This document shows, piece by piece, positions 17,605 to 26,112 of a stretch of 64,000 bases of DNA. A program made the position numbers and the translations under genes. The notes beneath the pieces are model-generated. The model did not search any database and was not told the DNA's origin. It worked only from the letters and a program-made list of their open reading frames with translations. The first letter of the stretch is position 1; the number at the start of each line of letters is the position of its first letter. The stretch is from Nocardia acidivorans NBRC 108247 (lineage in GTDB: Bacteria > Actinomycetota > Actinomycetes > Mycobacteriales > Mycobacteriaceae): the NCBI RefSeq assembly GCF_001625085.1, contig NZ_BDAW01000013.1:124001-188000 (forward strand), given 5' to 3'.

Positions 17605-17733
17605 TCAACGCAGCACGGTCTGCATGACCTGTTCGGCGAAGATCTGGCGCACGCGGTCGGTGACGGTGTCATCGGGCCGCGGAGCACATCCGGTTGTACC
17701 ACCGAAAGATCCGGTACACCACTGGCTCAGCAT
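17605..17733 (-). CDS. Possible small ORF (42 aa)
   Basis: An ATG at 17733 opens a 42-residue frame with good third-position GC near its end (DDTVTDRVRQIFAEQV). It begins 57 nt after the stop of the DUF1444-like gene on the same strand. The ribosome site is weak and nothing is recognised. It may instead be the surviving C-terminus of a lost gene, because the helical end looks like real protein while the start (QWCTGSFGGTTGC) does not. Confidence 0.3.
   Translation of the reverse strand: MLSQWCTGSFGGTTGCAPRPDDTVTDRVRQIFAEQVMQTVLR
17692..17703 (+). repeat. GGTTGTACCACC, copy 2
   Basis: Exact copy of the 12-mer at 16719-16730. A degenerate relative, GGTACACCAC, follows 10 nt later. Confidence 0.35.
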
Positions 17734-17790
17734 CGTTTGCCGATCGTCGGCTGCGCCCTATCCACAGCGCCCCACCCTGGTCGGCCGATG

Positions 17791-18996
17791 TCAGCGCGCA
17801 AGGGCGCGCAACCGGTCCATGACCTCGGCCGATGGATGATCGTCCACCCGATAGCGGGGCGGGTCGAAACCCGGTGCGGGCGTGAGCGGCACGTGCGCGA
17901 CCACATCCTCCCAGGCCACCCGGAAGACTTCACCGGTCATGGTGACCAGGCAGACGAAATGCGCGCGCGGCAGCAGCGTGGGCACGCCGTCGGTCCACGG
18001 GGTCATGGTGTGTTCGGTGCCATCGGGAGCGCGGACATGCATGAGTTCGCTGACCGCCTCCTCCCGATAGCGTTCGGCGCGTAGGCGTTCGGTCTGCACC
18101 CGATAGCTGTGCGCGGCCATTCCGGCCTCGGCACCGCGGATCTCCTGCCAGCCCGGAGACCCCTCGGGCACCCGGAACGGCACCACTTCGCCCTCGGCGT
18201 CCACCGTGTACGGCAGCGGCGACAGCGGGCGCAGCGCCTCGTCGTACTTCTCCCGCGCCAGTTCCAGGAATACCGGCAGCTGCTCCGCGGTGGCCCCGAG
18301 CACCACGAACATGCCCAGATGCCCGGGCATGAGCACGATCGGCGAGGTGCCGGTACGGGTCCGCACACCCGCCAGCCAGCCCTCGATCAGCGGAAGCGAA
18401 CCGACATAGCTCTCCCCGTCGTCATCGGCGAATTCGAGCACCTTTGTGCCGGTGGGCGGTTCGAATGCGGCCAGGGTGTTCATGGCCAGCCCGGCCATAT
18501 TCACATGCGCGGCGCGAAACACCTGATCGGCATCGACTCCCCAGCGTTCCAGGTCGAGCGTATTCACGAATTGAATGGTGGACGGCCTGTCCACCACCAC
18601 CATTTCGATCAGACACGGCAGAGCGGGCCGCCACAGCATCAGATCCCGGCCCTCGAAACCCTCCAGCTCGACATGCATGCGCTCGGAGCCACGCAATACC
18701 GGGCGTAGTCGCCCCACCACCGAATCCCAGGTATCGGGCTCGTTCTCGGTGCGGAAATCCCGCAGCAGATCGCCGACCCGCCGCTCCCGCTCGGCGTCGG
18801 GCTGCCCCGCGCAGCGTTTGAACAGCGTATCCAGGGTCAACTTCCCGTAACCCGCCTCCCGAAAGCGAAACCGCACCTCGAACGCGTCGGCGTCGAATTC
18901 CGCGGATTCGATGCCGTCGTAGCCCAGGACTTGCGCAAGCACCTTCTCGCCGAACCTCTTTCGTGCCGAACCGAACACCCCGCCCAGAAAACTCAT
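17791..18996 (-). CDS. Conserved hypothetical protein (DUF1444/YtpQ-like)
   Basis: 401 residues from the ATG at 18996; an upstream extension is not convincing. No signal or membrane segment is present. The N-terminal ~100 residues are charged (FGSARKRFGEKVLAQVLG). The middle contains PCLIEMVVVDRPSTIQFVN, followed by a region naming positions such as WGVDADQVFRAAHVNM that resembles the DUF1444 (YtpQ) pattern. Function unknown. It is divergent from the PhoD-like gene with about 140 bp between them. The family call is tentative. Confidence 0.6.
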   Translation of the reverse strand: MSFLGGVFGSARKRFGEKVLAQVLGYDGIESAEFDADAFEVRFRFREAGYGKLTLDTLFKRCAGQPDAERERRVGDLLRDFRTENEPDTWDSVVGRLRPVLRGSERMHVELEGFEGRDLMLWRPALPCLIEMVVVDRPSTIQFVNTLDLERWGVDADQVFRAAHVNMAGLAMNTLAAFEPPTGTKVLEFADDDGESYVGSLPLIEGWLAGVRTRTGTSPIVLMPGHLGMFVVLGATAEQLPVFLELAREKYDEALRPLSPLPYTVDAEGEVVPFRVPEGSPGWQEIRGAEAGMAAHSYRVQTERLRAERYREEAVSELMHVRAPDGTEHTMTPWTDGVPTLLPRAHFVCLVTMTGEVFRVAWEDVVAHVPLTPAPGFDPPRYRVDDHPSAEVMDRLRALAR

Positions 18997-19133
18997 GGAC
19001 CGGACTATACGGAGCGGCACCGACAATTCCAGGGCTTCGCGATACCCCCGACACGCCGCACCGTAGCCGATCATTCGCGGAGCTGTGCGGCACAGTTCAG
19101 CTGATGTTGAGCTCGCTGCTGAAGGGTCGGCCC

Positions 19134-20684
19134 ATGGCTATGCATCTCTCGCGGCGCACCCTGCTGCGCACCTCCGCCGCCGGGTTGATCGTCGCTCCGG
19201 CGCTCGCGGCGTGCTCGTCGAATGACGGTCCGGCGCTGCTCACCCAGCGCCCGAAGCTGACGCACGGCGTGGCGGTGGGTGATCCGCGCACTGACGGTGC
19301 GCTCATCTGGGCGCGCTCGGATCGGCCCGCGAAATTGATCGTGGAGACCGCCGCCACCGAATCCTTCAAGGACGCAAAGCGTTTCGAAGGGCCGATGCTG
19401 ACCCCGGATACCGACGGCACCGGCCGGGTGCGGGTGAACGGCCTGCCCGCCGGACAACAGGTGCACTATCGCGTCACCCTCGAGGGCGATGCCACCTCCG
19501 AGCCGATCACCGGGGTCTTCCGGACCGTGCCCACCGCGGCCTCGGATATCAAACTGCTGTGGTCCGGCGATGTGGTCGGCCAGGGTTACGGCATCAATCC
19601 CGAGCTTGGCGGGATGAAGATCTTCTCCGCCATGGCCGCGCGCGATCCGCATTTGTTCATCCACTCCGGTGATTCCATCTACGCCGATGGGCCGCTGAAG
19701 GATTCGGTGACGCTGCCGGACGGGCGGATCTGGCGCAATACCGTCTCCGAGGCCAAAAGCGCTGTGGCGCAGACTCTCGACCAGTTCCGCGGCAATTTCG
19801 CCTACAACCTGACCGACGAGAATTACCGGCGATTCAACTCCTCGGTGGCGCAGATCGTGCAGTGGGACGACCACGAGACGGTCAACAACTGGTATCCGGG
19901 CGGAATGGTCGGGCCGACCAAGGGCTATACCGAACGCAGTATGGACACCCTGGCCACTCGGTCCTGGCAGGCATTCCACGAATGGATGCCGGTGGAACCC
20001 AAGGAGGCCGTGGACGGCCGGCTGTATCGCAAGATCTCGTACGGTCCGCTGCTGGATGTGTTCGTACTGGATATGCGCACGTACAAGGACACCAATGACG
20101 AGAACCGCTCCCCGGCGGGCAGGATATTCGGCGCGGCCCAGACCCAATGGCTCATCGGCGCTTTGCGTGACTCGAAGGCGACCTGGAAAATCGTCGCCAA
20201 TGATTTGCCGCTCGGATTGGTCGTGAAGGATGGTGAACAGCCCGATCGCATCGCATTCGAAGGACCCGCGAACAATGATCCGGGCGCGCCCTCGGGACGT
20301 GAAACCGAGATCGCCCAGGTGCTCTCATCCATCAAGGCCAACAAGGTTTCCGGGGTCGTCTGGCTCACCGCGGATGTGCATTACACGGCCGCGCACCACT
20401 ATTCGCCCGAGCGCGCCGCATTCGGCGACTTCAACGAATTCTGGGAATTCGTCTCCGGTCCGTTGAACGCCGGTGCGTTCGGCCCGAATCCCCTGGACGG
20501 AACCTTCGGTCCCGAAGCGGTTTTCGTGCACGCGCCGCCGGTGCAGAACGCCTCTCCGCTCGATGGCGCGTACCAGCATTTCGGCGAGGTCAGCATTGAC
20601 GGCAGGTCCCGCGAACTCACAGTGAACCTGTGCGATGCGACCGGAAACGTGCTGTTCACACAGCGTCTCACCCCCGCACACTGA
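19134..20684 (+). CDS. phoD: PhoD-like alkaline phosphatase, Tat-exported lipoprotein
   Basis: 516 residues from the ATG at 19134 with GAAGGG 8 nt upstream. The N-terminus SRRTLLRTSAAG is a twin-arginine signal ending in a lipobox (ALAAC), so the folded enzyme should be exported by Tat and lipid-anchored. Metal-binding motifs of PhoD follow in order: LWSGDVVGQG, FIHSGDSIYAD, QWDDHETVNNW, ANDLPLG and WLTADVHYTAAH. PhoD enzymes hydrolyse phosphomono- and diesters with Ca2+ and Fe3+ and are usually induced by phosphate starvation. No PHO box was recognised upstream. Confidence 0.9.
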   Translation: MAMHLSRRTLLRTSAAGLIVAPALAACSSNDGPALLTQRPKLTHGVAVGDPRTDGALIWARSDRPAKLIVETAATESFKDAKRFEGPMLTPDTDGTGRVRVNGLPAGQQVHYRVTLEGDATSEPITGVFRTVPTAASDIKLLWSGDVVGQGYGINPELGGMKIFSAMAARDPHLFIHSGDSIYADGPLKDSVTLPDGRIWRNTVSEAKSAVAQTLDQFRGNFAYNLTDENYRRFNSSVAQIVQWDDHETVNNWYPGGMVGPTKGYTERSMDTLATRSWQAFHEWMPVEPKEAVDGRLYRKISYGPLLDVFVLDMRTYKDTNDENRSPAGRIFGAAQTQWLIGALRDSKATWKIVANDLPLGLVVKDGEQPDRIAFEGPANNDPGAPSGRETEIAQVLSSIKANKVSGVVWLTADVHYTAAHHYSPERAAFGDFNEFWEFVSGPLNAGAFGPNPLDGTFGPEAVFVHAPPVQNASPLDGAYQHFGEVSIDGRSRELTVNLCDATGNVLFTQRLTPAH

Positions 20685-20714
20685 GACGGCGGTCCAAGTC
20701 CGAGCAGGACGGGC

Positions 20715-21998
20715 GTGACTGTGGTTAGCTGTAGCGCCATGAGCACGTCCTTCTCCACCCTCCCGGCAGAATTCCTCCCCCGCGATACCGCGGATGTGGT
20801 TCGTACCGTTCGGGATTCGCGCAAATCGACGAAACCGCTGATCATCCGCGGTGGGGAGCGGCCGGACGAGGAGCTCGCCCCGCCCGAACAGGGTGCGGTG
20901 CTGTCACTGCGCAAAATGAATCGGGTGCAGGTGGTGGACGCCGACGCCCGCACCGTGCGGGTGCAGGCGGGCGCGCGGCTGTCCGATATCGACCGCACCC
21001 TCGGCGCGCACGGGCTCGGGCTGCCGATCGTCGGCGACCACCGCGATATCACCGCGGGCGGATTCGCGGCGGTCGGCGGGCTCTCCGCGGCCTCGCATCG
21101 CTTCGGCATGTTCAGCGACAATGTGGTCGAAGTCGAATACGTCGATCAAGACGGGCGTTTCGGGACCTGCGGGCGCACTCATCACACCGAGCGGTTCCGG
21201 CGGATTCTGGGCGGCGGCGGGCGCACCGGGATCATCACCGCGCTCACCCTCGAGGTGACCGATGTGGACAAGGACCGCACCTGGCTCACCACCGACGCGC
21301 ATCGCTTCCTGGACTTCGACACCTTCGTGGAGCAGGCGTACAAGGAGATTCAGTCGCCCGGTGAGGCCATGCTCCAGGTGGGGCGCTGGGTGGACACCGC
21401 ACCGCTGAAGGTGGCCCGACCGGTCGGCACGGGCACCGTGCAGCTGGGCACCGTGCGCTTCGGACAGTGGTCGAGTCTGCATCCCACCGCACCGAATCTG
21501 TCGCTGCGCGCGCGGCGTGAAGTCGGTTCGCGGGCGCGAAAGTCGCTGGGAGCCATCGCCGCGTCGGCGGGCGGGCGCGCGGGTATGCCGGTGCGCAATG
21601 CCGCCGCGGGCGCGCTCATGTTCGCGCCCAAGGTGCTGACGCTGCGCGATGCGGAGTATCTGGCCGATACCGTCATCAGCTCCTCGGAGCGCGGTGCGGC
21701 GTACCGGATCTCGGTGTTCGCACCCATGTCGACCTATCCGCGGGTGTTCCACCGGCTGCACGATCTCTTCTCCGGCCATCGCGAGCAAACCGGTTGCTTC
21801 ACCGTCATTTCCGCGCTCACCTACGGCGTGCGCTCGAACTACCTGCGCGAACTCGATCATGAGGAGCACGGCTTCATCACCTTCACCTGCCGACTCCGAC
21901 CGGCCGCGCTGCCGTCGGAACTGTTGCGGGACATCGTCTCCTCGATCGATGAAATCTGCGTGGCCGAACGCGCCCGGCGTTATGACCCGACCGATTAG
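20715..21998 (+). CDS. FAD-binding oxidase (PCMH/FAD_binding_4 type)
   Basis: 427 residues from a GTG at 20715 with AGGA six bases upstream; an ATG at 20739 is the alternative. The FAD domain shows LIIRGGERPDEE, VLSLRKMNRVQVVDADARTVRVQAG, LGLPIVGDHRDITAGGFAAVGGLS and GGGGRTGIITA, the PCMH pattern. The C-terminal half is unlike well-characterised oxidases. No HxxC site for bicovalent FAD is apparent. It starts 30 nt after the phosphatase stop and could be co-transcribed. Substrate unknown. Confidence 0.8.
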   Translation: MTVVSCSAMSTSFSTLPAEFLPRDTADVVRTVRDSRKSTKPLIIRGGERPDEELAPPEQGAVLSLRKMNRVQVVDADARTVRVQAGARLSDIDRTLGAHGLGLPIVGDHRDITAGGFAAVGGLSAASHRFGMFSDNVVEVEYVDQDGRFGTCGRTHHTERFRRILGGGGRTGIITALTLEVTDVDKDRTWLTTDAHRFLDFDTFVEQAYKEIQSPGEAMLQVGRWVDTAPLKVARPVGTGTVQLGTVRFGQWSSLHPTAPNLSLRARREVGSRARKSLGAIAASAGGRAGMPVRNAAAGALMFAPKVLTLRDAEYLADTVISSSERGAAYRISVFAPMSTYPRVFHRLHDLFSGHREQTGCFTVISALTYGVRSNYLRELDHEEHGFITFTCRLRPAALPSELLRDIVSSIDEICVAERARRYDPTD

Positions 21999-22120
21999 AA
22001 TGTGTTCCGCCGCACCGCCAGCAATCGGCTAGCAGCCGGGGTGGTGCGGACGGTATCGATACTGTCGGCGGGGTATCGGTGCATGGTTCAGCCCATTCAT
22101 GACTGAAGGTTGCCCGTCCC

Positions 22121-22924
22121 ATGATGGAATTCCGCACTGCCCGCCGTCCCCGTCCCGCAGACCGCTCCATTGCGGGCAAACGCATTGTTATCACCGATGC
22201 CTGCTCCGAAATAGGCCGGGCCACCGCACGATTACTCGCCTCCCACGGCGCAGAGGTCCTCCTCGTCGCGCGCCGCGGGAGTCAATTGGCCCAGGATTGC
22301 GCCGCCATAGTCGATTCCGGCGGCCGGGCGCATTGGAATCGCTGTGATCTGTCCGCCCTCGGCGATGTGGATCAACTCGTCGAATGGCTGCTCACCGATT
22401 TCGACAGCATCGACGTTCTCATCAATAACGCCGGTCGCCCCGCCCGCCGCCCCGTCCTGCAATCCCTGGACCGCTTCAGCGATTACCAGCGCATGATGGC
22501 GGCCAATTACTTCGGCCCCCTCCGGCTGACCCTGGGCCTGCTGCCCGCCATGCTCGCCGGCGGCTCCGGCCACGTGGTCAATGTCGGCCCCTGGTCGCTG
22601 ACCACCGGCGCCGCACCGAATTTCGCGTCCTACGCCAGTTCCCAGGCTGCCTGGACCACCTTCGGCCAGTGCGCCGACGCCGAACTCTCCCCGCGTGGTA
22701 TCCACGTCACCGCCGTCCACTACCCGGCCTTCCGCATAGACGCCACCGCCCCCACCTACTTCACCGAACAACCCGCCCTGGACGCCACCGAAGCCGCCGA
22801 ATGGATAGTCACCGCCCTGCGCACCCGCCCCACCCACCTGCCACCCCGCTTCCCCCGAGCCCTCCTCGGCCTCACCGGAATATCCCCTCGCACAACCCGT
22901 CTCAAACACGCCCTCGGCATCTGA
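22121..22924 (+). CDS. SDR-fold protein with altered cofactor and catalytic motifs
   Basis: 267 residues, clearly an SDR by its order: KRIVITDACSEIGRATARLLASHGAEVLLVAR, NNAGRP, and YASSQAAW near residue 170. Two glycines of the TGxxxGxG cofactor loop are replaced (TDACSEIG), and the catalytic lysine of YxxxK is glutamine (YASSQ). It may therefore be a non-catalytic SDR-fold protein, or act with altered chemistry. The C-terminus is Pro/Arg-rich. It is followed by a strong terminator. ATGs at 22121 and 22124 are adjacent. Confidence 0.82.
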   Translation: MMEFRTARRPRPADRSIAGKRIVITDACSEIGRATARLLASHGAEVLLVARRGSQLAQDCAAIVDSGGRAHWNRCDLSALGDVDQLVEWLLTDFDSIDVLINNAGRPARRPVLQSLDRFSDYQRMMAANYFGPLRLTLGLLPAMLAGGSGHVVNVGPWSLTTGAAPNFASYASSQAAWTTFGQCADAELSPRGIHVTAVHYPAFRIDATAPTYFTEQPALDATEAAEWIVTALRTRPTHLPPRFPRALLGLTGISPRTTRLKHALGI

Positions 22925-22949
22925 ACCATCTCCACCGATGAGGGGAAGA

Positions 22950-22976
22950 CGGGGTGCCCACCCGCCGGGCACCCCG
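22950..22976 (+). terminator. Terminator hairpin after the SDR-fold gene
   Basis: CGGGGTGCCC pairs with GGGCACCCCG (10 bp, 7-nt loop), followed by CCTTTCATC, 26 nt after the stop. Confidence 0.8.
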
Positions 22977-22985
22977 CCTTTCATC

Positions 22986-23129
22986 GTGTGCACCACAACG
23001 ATTGAGCCCCCATTACTGTGGGTGCGCCTGGATGATCTCGCACCCGGCGACCACAGCCTCACCTTCGGCGGCGAATACGAGCCCGGCGGCTTCTGGGTCG
23101 AAGCCACCTATCAGTTGCGGGTCAGCTGA
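22986..23129 (+). CDS. Possible small ORF or gene remnant (47 aa)
   Basis: A GTG at 22986, just after the terminator, opens a 47-residue frame containing LLWVRLDDLAPGDHSLTFGGEY and WVEATYQLRVS. The amino-acid pattern is that of a beta-rich domain and the codons are GC3-rich, so the DNA looks coding. No ribosome site is visible and a terminator precedes it. It may be the remains of a longer gene. Not recognised. Confidence 0.35.
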   Translation: MCTTTIEPPLLWVRLDDLAPGDHSLTFGGEYEPGGFWVEATYQLRVS

Positions 23130-23184
23130 TGGCGGTTCGCAAAAACGACACCGGCCGCCCGTCCGCGGGTCCGGGGGAAGCGGA

Positions 23185-23970
23185 TCAGTTGCGGGCGCGG
23201 GCCAGGAATTCCTTTGCCAGGGCTCGGTATTGGTCGGCGCCCGCGGATTTGGGGGCCCAGGTGGTCACCGGTTCACCGGCGAGGGTGGCGTCGGGGAAGC
23301 GGACGGTGCGCGAGATCTGGATGTCGTACACGCGATCGCCGAAGACTTCCTTGACCCGGGTCAGGACCTGGCGCGAGTGCAGGAGGCGGCGGTCGAACAT
23401 GGTGACGACGATGCCGGACAGACTCAGGTTGGGGTTCAACCTGTCTCGGACCTTCTCCATGGTGTCGGTCAGCAGGGCCAGGCCGCGCAGCGCGAAGTAC
23501 TCCGGCTCCATCGGGATGATGACACCGTCCGCGCAGGCCAGAGCGTTCACCGTGAGCAGGCTCAGTGAGGGCTGGCAGTCGATGAGGATGTAGTCGTAGC
23601 GGTCCCGGATGGGGTCCAGTACGCGGCGCAGGCACTGTTCCCGCCCGACCTCGTTGACCAGCTGGATCTCCGCCGCGGAGAGGTCGATATTGCTGGGCAG
23701 CAGGTGCATGTTCTCGACGCCGGTCTTCATCAGCACCTCGTCCACCGAGGGCGCGTTGCGGCCGAGCAGATCGTAGATGGTCAATTCCAGGTCATTGACG
23801 TAGACGCCGAGGCCGGCGGAGAGCGCACCCTGGGGATCGAGGTCGACCAGCAGGACTCTGAGTCCCTGCTCGGCAAGGGCCGCACCGAGATTGATGGTCG
23901 AGGTTGTCTTCCCGACGCCGCCCTTCTGATTGCACAGGGCCACGATCTGCGCTTCAGGGGTTGCCAACAT
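23185..23970 (-). CDS. ParA/Soj family ATPase
   Basis: 261 residues. The deviant Walker A CNQKGGVGKTTSTIN (residues 13-27) identifies a ParA/MinD-type ATPase. Walker B-like LLVDLDPQGALS and YILIDCQPSLS follow. There is no N-terminal DNA-binding domain as in plasmid type Ia ParA, and no parB lies next to it, so this is probably an orphan ParA-like protein (similar in size to Rv1708-type proteins) rather than the chromosome partition ParA. It would act as a dimer on ATP binding to position a cargo or partner. It stands alone. Confidence 0.88.
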   Translation of the reverse strand: MLATPEAQIVALCNQKGGVGKTTSTINLGAALAEQGLRVLLVDLDPQGALSAGLGVYVNDLELTIYDLLGRNAPSVDEVLMKTGVENMHLLPSNIDLSAAEIQLVNEVGREQCLRRVLDPIRDRYDYILIDCQPSLSLLTVNALACADGVIIPMEPEYFALRGLALLTDTMEKVRDRLNPNLSLSGIVVTMFDRRLLHSRQVLTRVKEVFGDRVYDIQISRTVRFPDATLAGEPVTTWAPKSAGADQYRALAKEFLARARN

Positions 23971-24051
23971 GTTGCCAGGCTAGCCGTAGGTCGCCTCGGC
24001 GTGTCGTTGCGACGCGGGAGTTCTCGCTCACTAAATCCCGGAAAAACACCA

Positions 24052-24081
24052 GCGCCCCACCGGAAGTCTCCGGTGGGGCGC
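24052..24081 (-). terminator. Strong terminator of the ctaC-ctaF operon
   Basis: A perfect 13-bp stem, GCGCCCCACCGGA/TCCGGTGGGGCGC, with a 4-nt loop. Read on the minus strand it is followed by TGGTGTTTTTCC. It lies 16 nt past the ctaF stop. Confidence 0.9.
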
Positions 24082-24097
24082 GGCGAGAGCTTGTGGC

Positions 24098-24514
24098 TCA
24101 GTGCTTCTCGGGTCCCATGTGGTACTCGAACACCAGCCCGGCCGCGGCGGCCAGAATGCACACCACGCCGACACCGATCAACCAGTACTGGAAGAACGCG
24201 AAGCCCAGGGCGGTGATGGAACCCGCGCCCGCGAGCAGGATGGGCCAGAACGAGCCGGGCGAGAAGAAGCCCAGATCGCCCGCGCCGTCCGCGATCTCCG
24301 CCTCTTCGAAGTCCTCCGGACGCAGGTCCAGTCGACGGGCGACGAAGCGGAAGTAGGTGCCGACGATGATCGCCAGGCCCGCCGTCAGCACGATGGCGGT
24401 GGTACCGGCCCATTCCACGCCGGTCCGCGACTGGGCGGTGAAGTAGGCGTAGACGACGCCAACGATCGCGAAAAATACCGCGAGCAGTTCGAAGATGCGA
24501 GCTTCGACCTTCAT
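24098..24514 (-). CDS. ctaF: Cytochrome c oxidase subunit 4
   Basis: 138 residues with four hydrophobic segments. It opens [19 protein letters not shown] and has the actinobacterial CtaF features [15 protein letters not shown] and SFWPILLAG. It is a small structural subunit of the aa3 oxidase in the cytoplasmic membrane, part of the bcc-aa3 supercomplex. It lies 13 nt behind ctaC, as in mycobacteria (Rv2199c-Rv2200c). Confidence 0.95.
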   Translation of the reverse strand: MKVEARIFELLAVFFAIVGVVYAYFTAQSRTGVEWAGTTAIVLTAGLAIIVGTYFRFVARRLDLRPEDFEEAEIADGAGDLGFFSPGSFWPILLAGAGSITALGFAFFQYWLIGVGVVCILAAAAGLVFEYHMGPEKH

Positions 24515-24527
24515 GTCAGTTCATCCC

Positions 24528-25625
24528 TCACTTGACTTCGGAGGCGAGTTCGTTGCCGCGCGCATCGCGCTTGGTGTTGAACGGCTTGGTGGTGGTCGCG
24601 ACCGGGGCCTCGCCGATGGCTTCCAGCGCCGCCGCGTTGGTCTTACCGTCCCGGCGAGCGTCCAGGTACTTCTGGAAGTTCTCCGGCGATACCGCGCGGA
24701 CCTCGAAGTTCATCATCGAGTGGAAGGTGCCGCACATCTCGGCGCAACGGCCGACGAACGCGCCTTCCTTCTCGATCTTGGTGATCTGGAAGACGTTGTC
24801 GGAGTTGTTCTGCTTCGGGTTCGGCATGACGTCCCGCTTGAACAGGAACTCCGGCACCCAGAAGGAGTGGATGACATCGGCGGCGGCCAGCTCGAACTGA
24901 ATGTTCTTACCGGTCGGCAGCACCAGCACCGGGATCTCGTTCGAGGTGCCGACGGTCTCGACCTTGTCGTAGTTCAGGTATGAGATGTCATTGGCCGGCA
25001 GACCGTTGTTCGGGCCGGGTTGCGGGTGACCGTCCTCGGTGCGCTCCGCGTACTCGTCCTTGATCTGCTGGTTCATGTCCTGACGGACGTGATCCACACC
25101 GTCGAACTGGTAGCCGCCCTTGAAGTCGACCTTCTGGTACCCGAACTTCCAGTTCCACTGGAACGCGGTCACGTCGACCACGACATCCGGATCCGAGACC
25201 TTCTCGTGCACGTAGTTCTGCACCACCACGGTGAAGTAGAACAGCACCGCGATGATCACGAACGGAGCGGCCGTGTAGCTCAGCTCCAGCGGAACGTTGT
25301 AACCGGTCTGCCGCGGGAACTCCGGGGAGTCCGCCTTCTTACGGTGGAACGCGATCGTCCAGAAGGTCAGGCCCCAGACCAGCACGCCCATCACCAGCGC
25401 GGCGATGACGGACCATGTCCAGAGTTCACGCATCCGGGTGGCCTGGGGGGTGACACCCGAGGGCCAACCGAACCGGAGCCACGGGTTGTCGATCGAGCAG
25501 CCCGAGACGAGCATCGCGGTCATCCCCAAGGACACCGCCAGCCCGGCCCGTCGAAGGATGCGGCCCCGCCGACCCTGGGCGGGTCGTGCCCCTATCGCTT
25601 CGCTCGCCTTGTGCGCCACGCTCAA
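24528..25625 (-). CDS. ctaC: Cytochrome c oxidase subunit 2
   Basis: 365 residues. A lipoprotein-type signal with lipobox VSGC (cysteine about 43) is followed by two transmembrane helices and an extracytoplasmic cupredoxin domain. Its CuA site is visible as [12 protein letters not shown], with HSFWVPEF upstream supplying another ligand. It accepts electrons from the cytochrome bcc complex and passes them to subunit 1, encoded elsewhere. It is transcribed with ctaF and diverges from asnB, the same order as M. tuberculosis Rv2199c-Rv2201. Confidence 0.96.
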   Translation of the reverse strand: MSVAHKASEAIGARPAQGRRGRILRRAGLAVSLGMTAMLVSGCSIDNPWLRFGWPSGVTPQATRMRELWTWSVIAALVMGVLVWGLTFWTIAFHRKKADSPEFPRQTGYNVPLELSYTAAPFVIIAVLFYFTVVVQNYVHEKVSDPDVVVDVTAFQWNWKFGYQKVDFKGGYQFDGVDHVRQDMNQQIKDEYAERTEDGHPQPGPNNGLPANDISYLNYDKVETVGTSNEIPVLVLPTGKNIQFELAAADVIHSFWVPEFLFKRDVMPNPKQNNSDNVFQITKIEKEGAFVGRCAEMCGTFHSMMNFEVRAVSPENFQKYLDARRDGKTNAAALEAIGEAPVATTTKPFNTKRDARGNELASEVK

Positions 25626-26112
25626 CGCCTTCCTGGTCGTCTATTCGACTGGCGTCGCCCGGGCTCCCTTCCGCCGGGCGACACAACTACAGCACGTTTG
25701 GGAGCTCTGGACCCGGTCGCGCACAACGCATGATCGAGCCCGGGAGTTCCCGAGTACTACGCAGCGTAGACCAAACCGGGCATGCCTTCGTGGTGGGGTC
25801 GACTTCGACACTCCGGAAACTGCATAAGCCGTGGATACGGCCTCTGGCGGCGCGATCATCGCGCGTGCGGCAGTGTGCAATTGCCCTGCGCTTCGCTCCG
25901 GGCGGGGGTTCGCGGTCCCTCGGTCTCACTTCTTCCCTCCCTGCACTCCTCCGCTTCGCTCCCCCGCTCCGCTCAGTCCAGAAGTGAGACGGGCGCGAAC
26001 CTTTCATACGGCCGCCAGGGTGGGATCACAGTGGGTGCGGCATACTCGGACAGTAGGTTTCGCGTGTTGGCGCGCGATCATCTTGATTCCCGGAAGCGAG
26101 GTTCTGCCCGCA
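25626..26112. promoter_or_regulatory. ctaC/asnB divergent intergenic region
   Basis: 487 bases without a convincing gene. It holds a 13-bp palindrome CTACGCAGCGTAG at 25757-25769, an adjacent CGGGAGTTCCCG at 25741-25752, and a 10-bp inverted repeat GTCTCACTTC/GAAGTGAGAC at 25923-25932 and 25981-25990 enclosing C-rich GCTTCGCTCC-type sequence. Promoters for both genes must lie here; specific boxes could not be assigned. Confidence 0.5.

Noticed and set aside
22001..22049. Terminator after the FAD oxidase gene
   Set aside because: Only seven clean base pairs (CCGCACC/GGTGCGG) with a 26-nt loop; too weak to list.
23185..23970. Chromosome partition parA near an origin
   Set aside because: No parB, gid or rnpA neighbours and no parS sites; it is an orphan ParA-like ATPase.
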